Assembly (NCBI GenBank): GCA_023421735.1
Contig: JAEZSP010000090.1
Span: 1 to 38,586 of the forward strand
Direction: 5' to 3'
Length of the DNA stretch: 38,586 nucleotides
Source of the DNA: Bacillota bacterium
GTDB taxonomy: Bacteria > Bacillota_A > Clostridia > Christensenellales > Aristaeellaceae
The position numbers were made by a program, and so were the translations under genes. The notes under the pieces were generated by a model. That model saw only the letters and a program-made list of their open reading frames with translations, was not told the origin of the DNA and ran no database searches. Shown here one piece after another: positions 8,836 to 19,557 of the stretch. The first letter of the stretch is position 1. Every line of letters begins with the position of its first letter.

Positions 8836-10500
8836 ATGAGAAAAAAACTGCTTGCCGCGCTGCTTGCCGCGATCATGCTCCTGACCGCCTGCGGGTTCAT
8901 CGCCGTCGATGACGCCGGGGAAACCGTACTGAGTCGGGTCATGCGTGCATCGGCACACAGTGAGTCCGAACAGACGCCTGCGCCAAGTGCCACGCCAATG
9001 ATGTATACAGACGTCCAAATTCAGACGCGCCTCATTGAGCTTGGCTTTCTAAGCGGAAATGCGGACGGTATCTTTGGCCCGCGTTCCACAGAAGCGCTCC
9101 AGGCGTTTCAGACATTCTGCGGCTTCGATGCGACGGGCGAGAAAGATGCGCAAACGCTCTCCATGCTCTTTGGCGACGAATCCGCGCTGCCAACCCCCTC
9201 CCCCACGCCGCTTGCAAACGGCGCGCGTGACGACGAAACCAACTCGACCATCGCGGACATTCAGAACCGCCTGATCGAACTCGATTACCTGTCCGGCACG
9301 GCCGATGGAATCTTCGGTACCGGCACAGAAAACGCGATTCGCGATTTCCAGGAGGCAAACGGCCTCGAAGTGACCGGCGCGGCGGATGCCACGACGCTTT
9401 CTCAGCTCAACGCCGTTTCCGCAATCCCCAAACCGACCCCGGAACCCACGCCTCGCGTGCGCGGCGCCAGGGGCGACGAGATCAAACTCATTCAGGAAGC
9501 ACTGCGCGTGATGGGCTTCATGAGCGGCGACGTCGACGGTGATTTCGGCAACGAGACCGAGACGAGCGTAAAGCGGTATCAACAGTATGTACACGAACGC
9601 GCGGTTGCCTACTATGAGGCGAACCCCACGCCCACCCCGATTCCGACCATCGCGCCGACCCCGGAACCCACGCCCGAACCGACGACCCCGAGCGTCACGG
9701 CCGGCATCTCCCTGCTGAACGATTCTGCGCAGCCCGAGGTAACGGACGAACCCATCGTCCCGACCGTGGAGCCCACGGCGACGCCGAAGTATGAGCCCGA
9801 CGGCAACGTGACGGACGAACTCATGGCGGATATCATTTCCATGAAGAATGTCGACCTCTACGTTCAGGATCTCGCACGCGGCGCAACCGACAACACGGAC
9901 GAGGTCTACCGCCTTCAGAGAAGGCTCGCCTCGCTCTGGTATCTCTCCAGCTATACCGGCATTGACGGTCAGTATGGCAAGGGCACGGAAGCTGCCGTGA
10001 AGTATTTCCAGGAGCGCAACAACCTTGACCAGACCGGCGTCGCGGACGAAACGACGCAGCGGCTGATGTATTCCTCAGCGGCAATCAAGTCAGACCGCCC
10101 CGCGAACCCCTATTACGTCAAGATTTCCGTGAAGGATCAGAAGGTCTACGTCTACGAATGGGTCGCAGGCGACTACACCAAGCTTGTGAAGAGCATGGTT
10201 TGCTCGACCGGTACGACCACCAATCCCACCCCCTACGGCACATGGGCCGCGGGCGGTCCGGTCGGCAGGTGGTACTATTTCAAGGACTACGACTGCTGGG
10301 CACAGTACGGTTACGTCATCGTGGGCGGCATCATGTTCCACTCCGTGCTCTATTCGGAGAAGGATACCTCCACGCTCCGGCAGGGCTCCGTCAATGCGCT
10401 CGGCTCCCGCGCTTCCCACGGCTGCATCCGCCTCAAGGTGGAGGACGCGAAGTGGATTTACAACAACTGCGGCGCCGGCACCCTGGTGACAGTGTATTAG
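8836..10500 (+). CDS. L,D-transpeptidase lipoprotein with peptidoglycan-binding repeats
   Basis: 554 residues. The N-terminus is a lipoprotein signal with lipobox LTAC (Cys19). Three peptidoglycan-binding-like repeats (about residues 58-112, 138-195, 212-258, each with IQxRLIELGFLSG-type helices and DGIFG loops) precede a Pro/Thr-rich spacer at 260-330 (PTPTPIPTIAPTPEPTPEP). A fourth repeat follows at about 355-410, and the YkuD catalytic domain covers 425-554, with SHGCIRL at 527-533 and catalytic Cys530. Such enzymes make 3-3 cross-links in peptidoglycan or attach proteins to it. ATG 8836 follows AGAGGTG by 7 nt, and starting there gives the clean signal peptide. A strong terminator follows, so the gene is probably monocistronic. 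Confidence 0.9.
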   Translation: MRKKLLAALLAAIMLLTACGFIAVDDAGETVLSRVMRASAHSESEQTPAPSATPMMYTDVQIQTRLIELGFLSGNADGIFGPRSTEALQAFQTFCGFDATGEKDAQTLSMLFGDESALPTPSPTPLANGARDDETNSTIADIQNRLIELDYLSGTADGIFGTGTENAIRDFQEANGLEVTGAADATTLSQLNAVSAIPKPTPEPTPRVRGARGDEIKLIQEALRVMGFMSGDVDGDFGNETETSVKRYQQYVHERAVAYYEANPTPTPIPTIAPTPEPTPEPTTPSVTAGISLLNDSAQPEVTDEPIVPTVEPTATPKYEPDGNVTDELMADIISMKNVDLYVQDLARGATDNTDEVYRLQRRLASLWYLSSYTGIDGQYGKGTEAAVKYFQERNNLDQTGVADETTQRLMYSSAAIKSDRPANPYYVKISVKDQKVYVYEWVAGDYTKLVKSMVCSTGTTTNPTPYGTWAAGGPVGRWYYFKDYDCWAQYGYVIVGGIMFHSVLYSEKDTSTLRQGSVNALGSRASHGCIRLKVEDAKWIYNNCGAGTLVTVY

Positions 10501-10522
10501 AACAAAACCGTTCAACAAGAAC

Positions 10523-10559
10523 GCCGCTCGAGGATTCGTTCCTCGGGCGGCTGTTTTTT
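10523..10559 (+). terminator. Intrinsic terminator of the L,D-transpeptidase gene
   Basis: Arms of 12 bp, GCCGCTCGAGGA and TCCTCGGGCGGC, with a single G-U pair and a 5-nt loop, followed by TG and six T. Confidence 0.9.
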
Positions 10560-10617
10560 CTGTTTTGGGGCGCAAGATGGCCGAGCCGCCCGGCATACAA
10601 TCCTCAGGGGTGAAAAC

Positions 10618-11307
10618 ATGGAACAGGCGGCGGCGGTCATCCGCAGGCGGGAAAAGAGGGCGCGCTATTGCGATCGCGTTCGCGTTCTGACATGCGCAGC
10701 GGAATATCCGGAATTTGTGTCGCGGGATTACCCGTGGGTGCTCAATCGCATCAACCAACTCTACAAGCGCAAAGCGGCGGCGTTTTTGAATCGATGCTCG
10801 ACTGAGATTTACGCAAATGCGGCGGAGGATTACCTGTACGCCGCGCAAAGCGGCGACTTGTTTATGCCCTATGAGGCGCAGATGCTCTATCGGATCACGT
10901 ATAACGAATCCTGTACGGTCAGCCTGACCTTTGACGACTACCAGTATACCGGCGGCGCGCACGGCAGCACATACCGGACATCTGACACATGGAATCTGAG
11001 CAAGGGGACGCGCATGACGCTCTCTGATTTTTTCCCGGAAGGGACGGATTACGAAGCGTACATTTATAAAAAGATTGACGCGCAGGTTGCCGAAATGATC
11101 GCCGCGGGCGACGACATTTTCTTTGGCGAGCCGGAAAAGCTCGTCCGCGACAATTTCGACGCAGAACAGTTTTACCTGACGCGCGAAGGAATCGTGATCT
11201 ATTATCAGCTCTATTCCATCGCGCCTTATGCAAGCGGAATCGTTGAATTTATGATTCCCTTCGAACCAGGCGCGGTCATCCGGCCCGGCTGCGAACCGTC
11301 CGCATGA
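10618..11307 (+). CDS. DUF3298/RsiV-type domain protein without signal peptide
   Basis: 229 residues. The segment YQYTGGAHGSTYR (YTGGAHG at 110-116), followed by KGTRMTLSDFFPEG and a C-terminal GIVIYYQLYSIAPYASGIVEF, is the pattern of the DUF3298 domain found in RsiV-type anti-sigma factors and secreted lysozyme-responsive proteins. Unlike RsiV this one has no membrane segment or export signal, so it should be cytoplasmic as read. GGGGTGAAAAC stands directly before the ATG. The N-terminus RREKRARYCDRVRVL is basic. It sits between a cell-wall enzyme and the DUF1614-SpoIIP pair. The function is unknown. Confidence 0.75.
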   Translation: MEQAAAVIRRREKRARYCDRVRVLTCAAEYPEFVSRDYPWVLNRINQLYKRKAAAFLNRCSTEIYANAAEDYLYAAQSGDLFMPYEAQMLYRITYNESCTVSLTFDDYQYTGGAHGSTYRTSDTWNLSKGTRMTLSDFFPEGTDYEAYIYKKIDAQVAEMIAAGDDIFFGEPEKLVRDNFDAEQFYLTREGIVIYYQLYSIAPYASGIVEFMIPFEPGAVIRPGCEPSA

Positions 11308-11347
11308 CCGCCGACTCGTCAATTCCACATCTTCCCATCATCCACGC

Positions 11348-11380
11348 CTCCCGTTTCGGGCATATTAGCCGGGACGGGAG
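11348..11380 (+). promoter_or_regulatory. Hairpin covering the DUF1614 ribosome binding site
   Basis: CTCCCGT (11348-11354) is the exact reverse complement of ACGGGAG (11374-11380); the right arm contains the GGGAG that serves the start at 11389. The fold would reduce translation initiation of the DUF1614-spoIIP pair. Confidence 0.4.
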
Positions 11381-11388
11381 CTGATTTT

Positions 11389-12048
11389 ATGACGATTGGA
11401 CTTATCCTATTAATCATCACCGGGCTTTTGATCGCCTTCGGCGTCGGCCAGCGGGTGCTCGACCGATTGCGACTCACGGACGCGCAGGCATACGTGTTCA
11501 TCGCGCTCATCATCGGCCTGGGCTTCGTGCCCAACATTCCGCTTGGACCGGTCGAGGTGAACCTCGGCGGCTGCGTCATCCCGCTGATCTTGAGCGTCTA
11601 CCTCTTCGTCAAGGCGGATACCGCCTGGGAGCGGTGGCGCGCAATCATCGCGTCGGTCGTGACGGGCGGGGCCGTCTGGGCGTTGATGCGCTTTCTGCCC
11701 AACGAGCCGGACAGAATCCCCTTTGAACCCAACTGGCTCTACGGTGTCGCGGCGGCAATCATCGCCTATGTGCTGGGCCGTTCGCGCCGCTGCGCATTCA
11801 TCGGCGGCGTCGTGGGCGTGCTGCTCGCACAGACCGCATCCCTGATCCCTGTGTGGAATGCGGGCGTGAACCAGACGTTGGTGCTGGGCGGCGCGGGCGC
11901 GTTTGACACGGTCGTGATCGCGGGCTTCCTGGGCGTCATGCTCGCAGAGCTGTTTGGCGAAGTCTTTGAGCGGATCAAGCGCGGCAACAAAAAGCCTACG
12001 CGCGAATTCAAGGACGGCGACTTTGTGAAGGAGGAACACCACGAATGA
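11389..12048 (+). CDS. DUF1614 integral membrane protein
   Basis: 219 residues with about six hydrophobic segments. The stretch GLGFVPNIPLGPVEVNLGGCVIP fits the DUF1614 family, a group of membrane proteins found mainly in spore-formers. The N-terminus is a membrane helix directly after the ATG; the C-terminal tail is charged and cytoplasmic (KRGNKKPTREFKDGDF). The stop codon shares ATGA with the start of spoIIP, a 4-bp overlap, so the two are translated from one message. A supporting or anchoring role for SpoIIP is inferred from this coupling only. Confidence 0.75.
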   Translation: MTIGLILLIITGLLIAFGVGQRVLDRLRLTDAQAYVFIALIIGLGFVPNIPLGPVEVNLGGCVIPLILSVYLFVKADTAWERWRAIIASVVTGGAVWALMRFLPNEPDRIPFEPNWLYGVAAAIIAYVLGRSRRCAFIGGVVGVLLAQTASLIPVWNAGVNQTLVLGGAGAFDTVVIAGFLGVMLAELFGEVFERIKRGNKKPTREFKDGDFVKEEHHE

Positions 12049-13175
12049 AAAAATTCGCGCTGACCTTCGCCGTCATGATCGCAATCTCGAGCCTGTTTGC
12101 GCCCGCGGCAACGGCGGCGGGCGTCCTCGACGAGGGCATGACCGACGGCGACTGCATCTATTCTCTCTATTCTGAGTCCGGAGAATTCCTCACCATGCGC
12201 GCCGCGCGCATGTATGTGGACGACGAGTATATCGCGGGCGACGATCGGCACTTTCAGATCACGCGCGTCGACGACGAGGCATGCGTCGCCTATGCGGAAT
12301 ATCTGGGCATCGACAAGGCGGAGGCCGTAACGGGTGACGCCGCCGAGGCCGTGTTCGCAGCGCTTGCGGCGACCAGTGCGCCCTCCGGCGGCACAAAGAC
12401 GATCTGCATGTATTCCACGCACTCGGACGAGTCCTATGTGCCCAATGACGGCACCTACACCAAGCTCAAAAACGCGGGCATCTACGACGTGGGCGATGCG
12501 TTTAAAAAGGCGCTTGAGGAAAAGGGCATCAACGTCACCTATTCGCAAAAGACGTTTCTTCCGCACGACACGGGCGCTTACTCGCGTTCGCGCTCGACGG
12601 CGGTAGACCTCCTGAAAAAGAGCCCGGACGCCCTGTTTGACATTCACAGAGACGCCGTGCCCGCCTCGCAGTATGATACCAAGGTGGACGGCACCGAGAT
12701 GAGCAAGGTGCGCCTGTTCGTGGGCAAGCGCAATCAAAATTCCGACGCGAACAAGTCGTTTGCCAAGACCATCAAGGCGACCGCCGATCAGAAATACCCC
12801 GGGCTTGTCAAAGACATCTATATGGGCAAGGGCAATTACAACCAGGAACTCTACCCCAAGGCGCTCCTGTTCGAGTTTGGCACCCACGAAATCAACAAAG
12901 ATCTGGTCATCAAGTCGACCGGATACATGGCGGACGTGGTCAATACCGTACTCTATGGCGAGAGCGCGCAGGCATCCGAAACCCAGAAGGCAACGACAAA
13001 GGAATCGTCAAAGGGGTCGTGGAAGGGCATCGCTTGGGTCGTCGGCATCGCCATCGTGGCTGCGATCGTGTTCGCCTTTTTCCAGACGGGTAAGTTTGGC
13101 GGCACGTGGGACAAGATTAAACATTCGACAAGCGAACTGACCGGCGGTTCCATCGGCAAGCGGAACAAAAAATAG
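12045..13175 (+). CDS. spoIIP: Stage II sporulation protein P, peptidoglycan hydrolase
   Basis: 376 residues. In spore-formers SpoIIP is the amidase/endopeptidase that, with SpoIID and SpoIIM, thins septal peptidoglycan and drives engulfment. Family motifs visible are YSTHSDESY (His126), DALFDIHRDAVPAS, KVRLFVGKRNQN, KYPGLVKDIYMGKGNYNQELYP and LLFEFGTHEIN (Glu277). The His and Glu correspond to residues needed in the Bacillus enzyme. A signal peptide covers 1-24. A second hydrophobic helix lies at about 327-347 near the C-terminus, followed by a basic tail, so the enzyme is probably anchored from its C-terminal end, unlike the N-terminal anchor of Bacillus SpoIIP. GGAGGA precedes the ATG. Confidence 0.88.
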   Translation: MKKFALTFAVMIAISSLFAPAATAAGVLDEGMTDGDCIYSLYSESGEFLTMRAARMYVDDEYIAGDDRHFQITRVDDEACVAYAEYLGIDKAEAVTGDAAEAVFAALAATSAPSGGTKTICMYSTHSDESYVPNDGTYTKLKNAGIYDVGDAFKKALEEKGINVTYSQKTFLPHDTGAYSRSRSTAVDLLKKSPDALFDIHRDAVPASQYDTKVDGTEMSKVRLFVGKRNQNSDANKSFAKTIKATADQKYPGLVKDIYMGKGNYNQELYPKALLFEFGTHEINKDLVIKSTGYMADVVNTVLYGESAQASETQKATTKESSKGSWKGIAWVVGIAIVAAIVFAFFQTGKFGGTWDKIKHSTSELTGGSIGKRNKK

Positions 13176-13190
13176 CACGAATGACCCCAT

Positions 13191-13219
13191 TGCGGACGCC
13201 GCGCGCGTCCGCACTTTTT
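13191..13219 (+). terminator. Intrinsic terminator after spoIIP
   Basis: Perfect 9-bp arms TGCGGACGC/GCGTCCGCA with a 5-nt loop, then C and five T. Confidence 0.88.
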
Positions 13220-13267
13220 ATGCCGCCCCGGCAATTTGGCAGCACCTGTTAAAAGTCGTGTTTGGCC

Positions 13268-13296
13268 TTTATAACTGTGCAAAAAAGTGATATAAT
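13268..13296 (+). promoter_or_regulatory. Promoter of the gyrBA operon
   Basis: Perfect -10 TATAAT (13291-13296) preceded by TGA, an extended -10, with a weaker -35 TTTATA (13268-13273) at 17 bp. The start codon of gyrB is 36 bp downstream. Confidence 0.7.
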
Positions 13297-13331
13297 AATA
13301 TAGTAGGAAAAATTACTCGAGGAGTGCTTGA

Positions 13332-15266
<1,935 letters not shown>

Positions 15267-15341
15267 GAAACCGGGATTGGGGTTCTGCTCCTTTGTCGGT
15301 TCGCCCCGGTTGATTTCACACGTTGAAGGGAGATTTTGCCC

Positions 15342-17840
15342 TTGGCCGATATTGAAAATTACAACATCGGGACTCTAAAGCCCCGCGACATCGAGGAGGA
15401 ACTGAAAACCTCCTTTATTTCCTACGCCATGGCGGTCATCGTCAGCCGCGCGCTGCCCGACGTGCGCGACGGCTTGAAGCCCGTACACAGGCGCATTTTG
15501 TACTCCATGGTGGAACTGGGCGTGACGCCCGACAAGCCGTTCCGAAAATCCGCGCGCATCGTCGGCGATGTGCTCGGTAAATACCATCCGCACGGCGACA
15601 CGGCGGTTTACGACGCCATGGTGCGCCTCGCGCAGGATTTCTCGACGCGCGCGCTGCTCGTGGAAGGGCAGGGCAACTTCGGCTCCGTAGACGGCGACGG
15701 GGCGGCCGCGATGCGCTATACGGAAGCGCGGCTCTCGAAACTGTCGATGGAAATGGTGCGCGACCTTGACAAGGAAACGGTGGACTTCTACCCAAACTTT
15801 GACGAGACGCTGATGCAGCCGGAAGTCATGCCAAGCCGGTTCCCGAACCTGCTTGTCAACGGCTCGTCGGGCATCGCGGTCGGCATGGCGACGAACATCC
15901 CGCCGCACAATCTGGGTGAGGTGATCGACGGCGTCATCTGTATGATTGAGAACCCGGATTGTACCACGGACGACCTCATGGAACACATCAAGGGTCCGGA
16001 TTTCCCGACGGGCGGCGTGATCCTGGGACGGCGCGGCATTTACGACGCCTACCACGAGGGGCGCGGACGCATCATCACGCGCGCGAAGCATGAATTCGAG
16101 GAAATGCCGAATAACCGTCAGCGCATCGTCGTGACCGAGATTCCCTACATGGTGAATAAGGCCAAATTGATCGAAAAGATCGCGGAACTGGTGCACGAAA
16201 AGCGGCTCGAAGGCATCTCCGACATCCGCGACGAGTCGGACCGCTCCGGCATGCGCATCGTGATCGAGCTGAAGCGCGACGTGAATCCGAATGTGGTTCT
16301 GAATTATCTGTACAAGCATACGCAGATGCAGGACACCTTCGGCGTCATTACGATCGCATTGGTCGACGGTACGCCCAAGGTGCTCTCGCTGCATCAGGTA
16401 GTGTTCCACTATCTGGAGCATCAAAAATCCGTCATCACGCGGCGCACACAGTACGACCTCGACAAGGCGCTTGCGCGCAGCCATATCTTGGAAGGCCTGA
16501 TCATTGCGCTCGACCACATCGACGAGGTGATCGCGCTCATCCGCGGTTCGCGCGACGGCGCGACCGCAAAACAGGGCCTGATGGATCGCTTTGGGCTCTC
16601 CGAGCGGCAGGCGCAGGCCATTCTCGACATGCGCCTCCAGCGGCTCACCGGCCTTGAGCGCGACAAAATCGAGGCGGAATACGCGGAGCTTCAGAAGCAG
16701 ATCGAATACTTCCGCTCCGTGCTCGCAGACGAGCGGCTCGTGTTCGGGATCATCAAGGATGAGCTTCTCGAAATCAAACGCCGGTTCGCCGACCCGCGCC
16801 GTACGGAAATCTCCGCGCTCGACGGCGAGATTGACATGCTCGACCTCATTCAGGAGGAGGACATGGTCGTGACGCTCACGCACTACGGCTATGTAAAGCG
16901 CATCTCCAAATCCGCCTACCGCGCGCAGCGGCGCGGCGGAAAGGGCATCACCGCCACGGCAACGCGCGAGGAAGACTACGTTTCGCAGATGTCCATCAAC
17001 TCCACGCACGATGCGATCATGTTCTTCACCAACCGCGGGCGCGTGTATCAAATGTGGTGCTACGAGATTCCCGAGGCAGGCAGAACAGCGCGCGGCACGG
17101 CAATGATCAATCTTCTGCAGCTTGATCCGGGCGAAAAGGTGACCGCCATGCTGGCAGTACCGGAGGAAAAGGTCGAGGGCCACTATCTCGTGATGGCAAC
17201 CCGCAACGGCACCATTAAGCGAACAGAGCTTTCAGAGTTCACAAATCTCAGGCGCGCAGGTCTCATCGCAATCGTGTTGCGCGAGGATGACGAGCTGATC
17301 GGCGTGACGCTGACGGACGGCTCCCGTGAACTGATGCTCGGCTCCCGGGGCGGCATGGCGATCCGGTTCAACGAAACCGACCTGCGCCCGATCGGCCGCG
17401 CCGCGATGGGTGTACGATCGATGGATCTGGACGAAGACGATCAGGTGGTCGCGATGAGCTTGATTGAGGAAGGCGCAAAAGTACTGGCGATCACGGAGCT
17501 CGGCTATGGAAAGCGCACCGAGATCGAAGAATACCGCGTGCAGTCGCGCGCGGGCAAGGGCATCCTTGCGATGCGCCTGACGGACAAGACGGGCTTTCTT
17601 GCGGGGCAAATGCTCGTCACCGACGATGAGGACATCCTCGTCATTACCGACGACGGCACCATTATCCGAACGCCCGTGGACGCCATTCCGACCCTCGGCA
17701 GAGCCACGCAGGGCGTGCGCGTGATGCGCGTCGCAGAAGGCAGCCACATCGTGAGCTTCGAACGTGCAGAGCCTGAAGAGGATGAGGAGATCGAAGAAAC
17801 GGAAGAAACCGTAGAGGCGGAGAAGGACGAGGAGATCTAA
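15342..17840 (+). CDS. gyrA: DNA gyrase subunit A
   Basis: 832 residues. The breakage-reunion domain has the catalytic tyrosine at about residue 126 ([14 protein letters not shown]) and the quinolone region [19 protein letters not shown]. The residue matching E. coli Ser83 is Thr87, and the Asp87 equivalent is Asp91, so no classical resistance change is apparent. The GyrA box QRRGGKG (529-535) identifies gyrase rather than topoisomerase IV. The C-terminal beta-pinwheel repeats end in a very acidic tail. There is no ATG: TTG 15342 is 9 nt after GGGAG and is preferred; TTG 15336 is too close. The stop codon overlaps the next start by one base. Confidence 0.96.
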   Translation: MADIENYNIGTLKPRDIEEELKTSFISYAMAVIVSRALPDVRDGLKPVHRRILYSMVELGVTPDKPFRKSARIVGDVLGKYHPHGDTAVYDAMVRLAQDFSTRALLVEGQGNFGSVDGDGAAAMRYTEARLSKLSMEMVRDLDKETVDFYPNFDETLMQPEVMPSRFPNLLVNGSSGIAVGMATNIPPHNLGEVIDGVICMIENPDCTTDDLMEHIKGPDFPTGGVILGRRGIYDAYHEGRGRIITRAKHEFEEMPNNRQRIVVTEIPYMVNKAKLIEKIAELVHEKRLEGISDIRDESDRSGMRIVIELKRDVNPNVVLNYLYKHTQMQDTFGVITIALVDGTPKVLSLHQVVFHYLEHQKSVITRRTQYDLDKALARSHILEGLIIALDHIDEVIALIRGSRDGATAKQGLMDRFGLSERQAQAILDMRLQRLTGLERDKIEAEYAELQKQIEYFRSVLADERLVFGIIKDELLEIKRRFADPRRTEISALDGEIDMLDLIQEEDMVVTLTHYGYVKRISKSAYRAQRRGGKGITATATREEDYVSQMSINSTHDAIMFFTNRGRVYQMWCYEIPEAGRTARGTAMINLLQLDPGEKVTAMLAVPEEKVEGHYLVMATRNGTIKRTELSEFTNLRRAGLIAIVLREDDELIGVTLTDGSRELMLGSRGGMAIRFNETDLRPIGRAAMGVRSMDLDEDDQVVAMSLIEEGAKVLAITELGYGKRTEIEEYRVQSRAGKGILAMRLTDKTGFLAGQMLVTDDEDILVITDDGTIIRTPVDAIPTLGRATQGVRVMRVAEGSHIVSFERAEPEEDEEIEETEETVEAEKDEEI

Positions 17841-18289
17841 TGACGATGCACGAAAAACGCGCAAACGAATTGTTCCTGGAAGGCTATAATTGCGCGCAAG
17901 CAACGTTCGCGGCGTTTTCGGATGTCATGGACATGGATGAAAAAGCAGCGCTACGCCTGTCCTCCGCGTTTGGCGGTGGGATTGGACGACTGCGCGAGGT
18001 ATGCGGCGCGGCAAGCGGCATGATGATGGTTCTGGGCGCGCTTACGGGATACGACGTGCCGGATGATGCGGAAGGTAAAAAGGCCTATTATGCGCACATA
18101 CAGGGACTCATGGGCCAATTCAAAGACGAATTCGGCAGCTACATCTGCCGGGACCTTCTGAACGTCGGCGGCCCGGAAGATCCAACGCCGGAGAAACGCA
18201 CCGCAAAGTATTACAACGAGCGGCCCTGTGCCGATTGCGTGCGCTATGCAGCGCAGCTTATGGACAAAGAGGTTTTGAAATGCGAGTAG
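17840..18289 (+). CDS. C_GCAxxG_C_C family protein
   Basis: 149 residues, matching the redox-type family named for its cysteine pattern: GYNCAQATFAAF, then LREVCGAASGMMMVLGALTG, then SYICRDLL and PCADCVRYAA. Members occur widely in anaerobic Firmicutes and are thought to bind a metal or cluster through these cysteines; the reaction is not known. The start overlaps the gyrA stop in TAATG, and GAGGAG stands 5 nt before it. It is therefore cotranscribed with gyrase and probably translated by reinitiation, which is convenient for expression but does not imply a role in supercoiling. Confidence 0.85.
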   Translation: MTMHEKRANELFLEGYNCAQATFAAFSDVMDMDEKAALRLSSAFGGGIGRLREVCGAASGMMMVLGALTGYDVPDDAEGKKAYYAHIQGLMGQFKDEFGSYICRDLLNVGGPEDPTPEKRTAKYYNERPCADCVRYAAQLMDKEVLKCE

Positions 18290-18690
18290 CGGTCATCGAC
18301 GGTCAGGGCGGACGGCTCGGACGCCAACTGGTCGAGGCGATTCTCGTCCGCTACCCTGATGCGGAAATCACCGCCGTCGGCACGAACACCATCGCCACTG
18401 CGGCGATGATCCGCGGCGGCGCACACCATGCGGCAACGGGCGAGAACGCCGTCGTCGTCGCCTGCCGCGTGACGGACGTCATCGTCGGGCCGATCGGGAT
18501 GGTGATTGCCGACGCACTCTACGGTGAGATCACGCCCGCCATGGCGGTTGCGGTGGGCCAAAGCCGTGCAGCACGCATCTTCATCCCCCTGATGAAGTGC
18601 GATAACCTCGTCGCAGGGATCGCGGACATGGGAATACAAGCCCTTGTAGAAGACGCGGTCGAAAAAATCGCCACCGCCTGCAAATTATAA
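18280..18690 (+). CDS. DUF3842 family protein
   Basis: 136 residues. The pattern MRVAVIDGQGGRLGRQLVE, VGTNTIATAAMIRGGA, ATGENAVVVA, DVIVGPIGMVIADALYGEIT and IFIPLMKCDNLVAGI is that of DUF3842, a conserved clostridial family of unknown function. The start IDGQGGRLG region resembles a Rossmann nucleotide-binding turn, so a nucleotide-dependent activity is plausible but unproven. ATG 18280 follows GAGG by 7 nt and overlaps the preceding gene by 10 bp. Last gene of the gyr operon; a terminator-like hairpin follows. Confidence 0.8.
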   Translation: MRVAVIDGQGGRLGRQLVEAILVRYPDAEITAVGTNTIATAAMIRGGAHHAATGENAVVVACRVTDVIVGPIGMVIADALYGEITPAMAVAVGQSRAARIFIPLMKCDNLVAGIADMGIQALVEDAVEKIATACKL

Positions 18691-18703
18691 ATCGCAAATG
18701 ATC

Positions 18704-18800
18704 AAAAAGGCCTCCAGCCGCACTGATAAAATCAACACAATGGTTGTAGAATATGCAAAGTTGTGGTAGATTATCGGATAAATGCGGTTGGAGGTTTTTT
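18704..18800 (+). promoter_or_regulatory. Long leader hairpin with U-tract, containing the sulfotransferase ribosome binding site
   Basis: CCTCCAGCCGCA (18711-18722) pairs with TGCGGTTGGAGG (18783-18794) with one G-U pair. The flanking A-run (18704-18708) can pair with the T-run (18795-18800). Within the 60-nt loop, GATA-AATC and ACACAA can pair with GATTATC and TTGTG. The right arm contains the GGAGG of the next gene and runs into six T, so the structure looks both like a terminator for the gyr operon and like a translational lid for the sulfotransferase. A weak promoter (TTGTAG, 17 bp, TAGATT) lies inside the loop. Confidence 0.5.
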
Positions 18801-18804
18801 CTGT

Positions 18805-19521
18805 ATGATGGTAACGGTAATCGGACGGGGGCATTCCGGAACGCGCGCGATGTCGCACACGCTCTCTGAGAGCGGCGTCTTCATGGGGGCGACCCTCAAC
18901 AAATCGGGTGATCTCATTCCCGCCGAGGATATGTACGAGGCTTGCCGGGTCATGGCGAAGTACGTGGATTACAGGGGCGGCCTCTCTTGGGACTTCTCAA
19001 AGCTCCACACGATGCCCATCGACCCCGCCTTCACGCGGCTCGTCGAGTCCTTCCTCGCCTCCGTACTCGCAAGTGATGCCGAATACAAGGGCTGGAAGCT
19101 CCCGGAAACAACCCTCGTCTATCCGTGGATCGTCCGCATGTTCCCCGACATCAAATATATCCACTGGGTGCGCGATCCGCGCGACTGCATCCTCAACACA
19201 CACCTCACCGATGACTTAACCGACTTTGGTATTGAATACGAGAAAACCGACGATGTTCGGAAAAATCGCGCCATCAGCTGGAAGTATCAGCGGGAGATCG
19301 TCAAGTCCACCCCCGCGCCCCGTGAGACCATTTCCGTACGCTTTGAAGACATGGTCTTCACGCAGGATGAGACGCTCGCGCGCCTTTCCTCCTTCCTCGG
19401 GATCCCCCTCGCAAAGATTCCCATGCGTACCGATTCCGTCGGCCGCTACAAAACAGACGAAGGTACCCACATGTACCCCTTCTTCGCGGAAGAAATGAAG
19501 GCGTGCGGATACGAGGGGTAG
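18805..19521 (+). CDS. Sulfotransferase family protein
   Basis: 238 residues. The N-terminal P-loop-like motif VIGRGHSGTRAMSHTL binds the 5' phosphosulfate part of PAPS, and WVRDPRDCILNTHLTDD supplies the 3' phosphate contact; SVRFEDMVFTQDETLARLSSFLG is the usual later segment. The enzyme should transfer sulfate to a hydroxyl or amino group of a small molecule or surface glycan; no acceptor can be inferred. The start is one of two adjacent ATG codons, 18805 preferred. No PAPS synthesis genes or glycan cluster lie nearby, so it is an isolated gene. Confidence 0.8.
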   Translation: MMVTVIGRGHSGTRAMSHTLSESGVFMGATLNKSGDLIPAEDMYEACRVMAKYVDYRGGLSWDFSKLHTMPIDPAFTRLVESFLASVLASDAEYKGWKLPETTLVYPWIVRMFPDIKYIHWVRDPRDCILNTHLTDDLTDFGIEYEKTDDVRKNRAISWKYQREIVKSTPAPRETISVRFEDMVFTQDETLARLSSFLGIPLAKIPMRTDSVGRYKTDEGTHMYPFFAEEMKACGYEG

Positions 19522-19557
19522 CACGGGAACGGGCAGGACTTCGGAACGCTATCTCGC

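Noticed and set aside
9612..9700. Pro/Thr repeat in the L,D-transpeptidase as a CRISPR-like or tandem DNA repeat
   Set aside because: The repetition is at the protein level (PTPEPT-type spacer) and the DNA units are irregular.
10090..11328. A 412-codon minus-strand frame across the L,D-transpeptidase end and the DUF3298 gene
   Set aside because: It runs through a strong terminator and two well-supported plus-strand genes; composition is that of an antisense frame.
15375..17183. A 602-codon open frame on the minus strand opposite gyrA
   Set aside because: It is the mirror of a certain gyrA gene in GC-rich DNA, has an odd composition rich in His, Arg and Asp, and no ribosome binding site.
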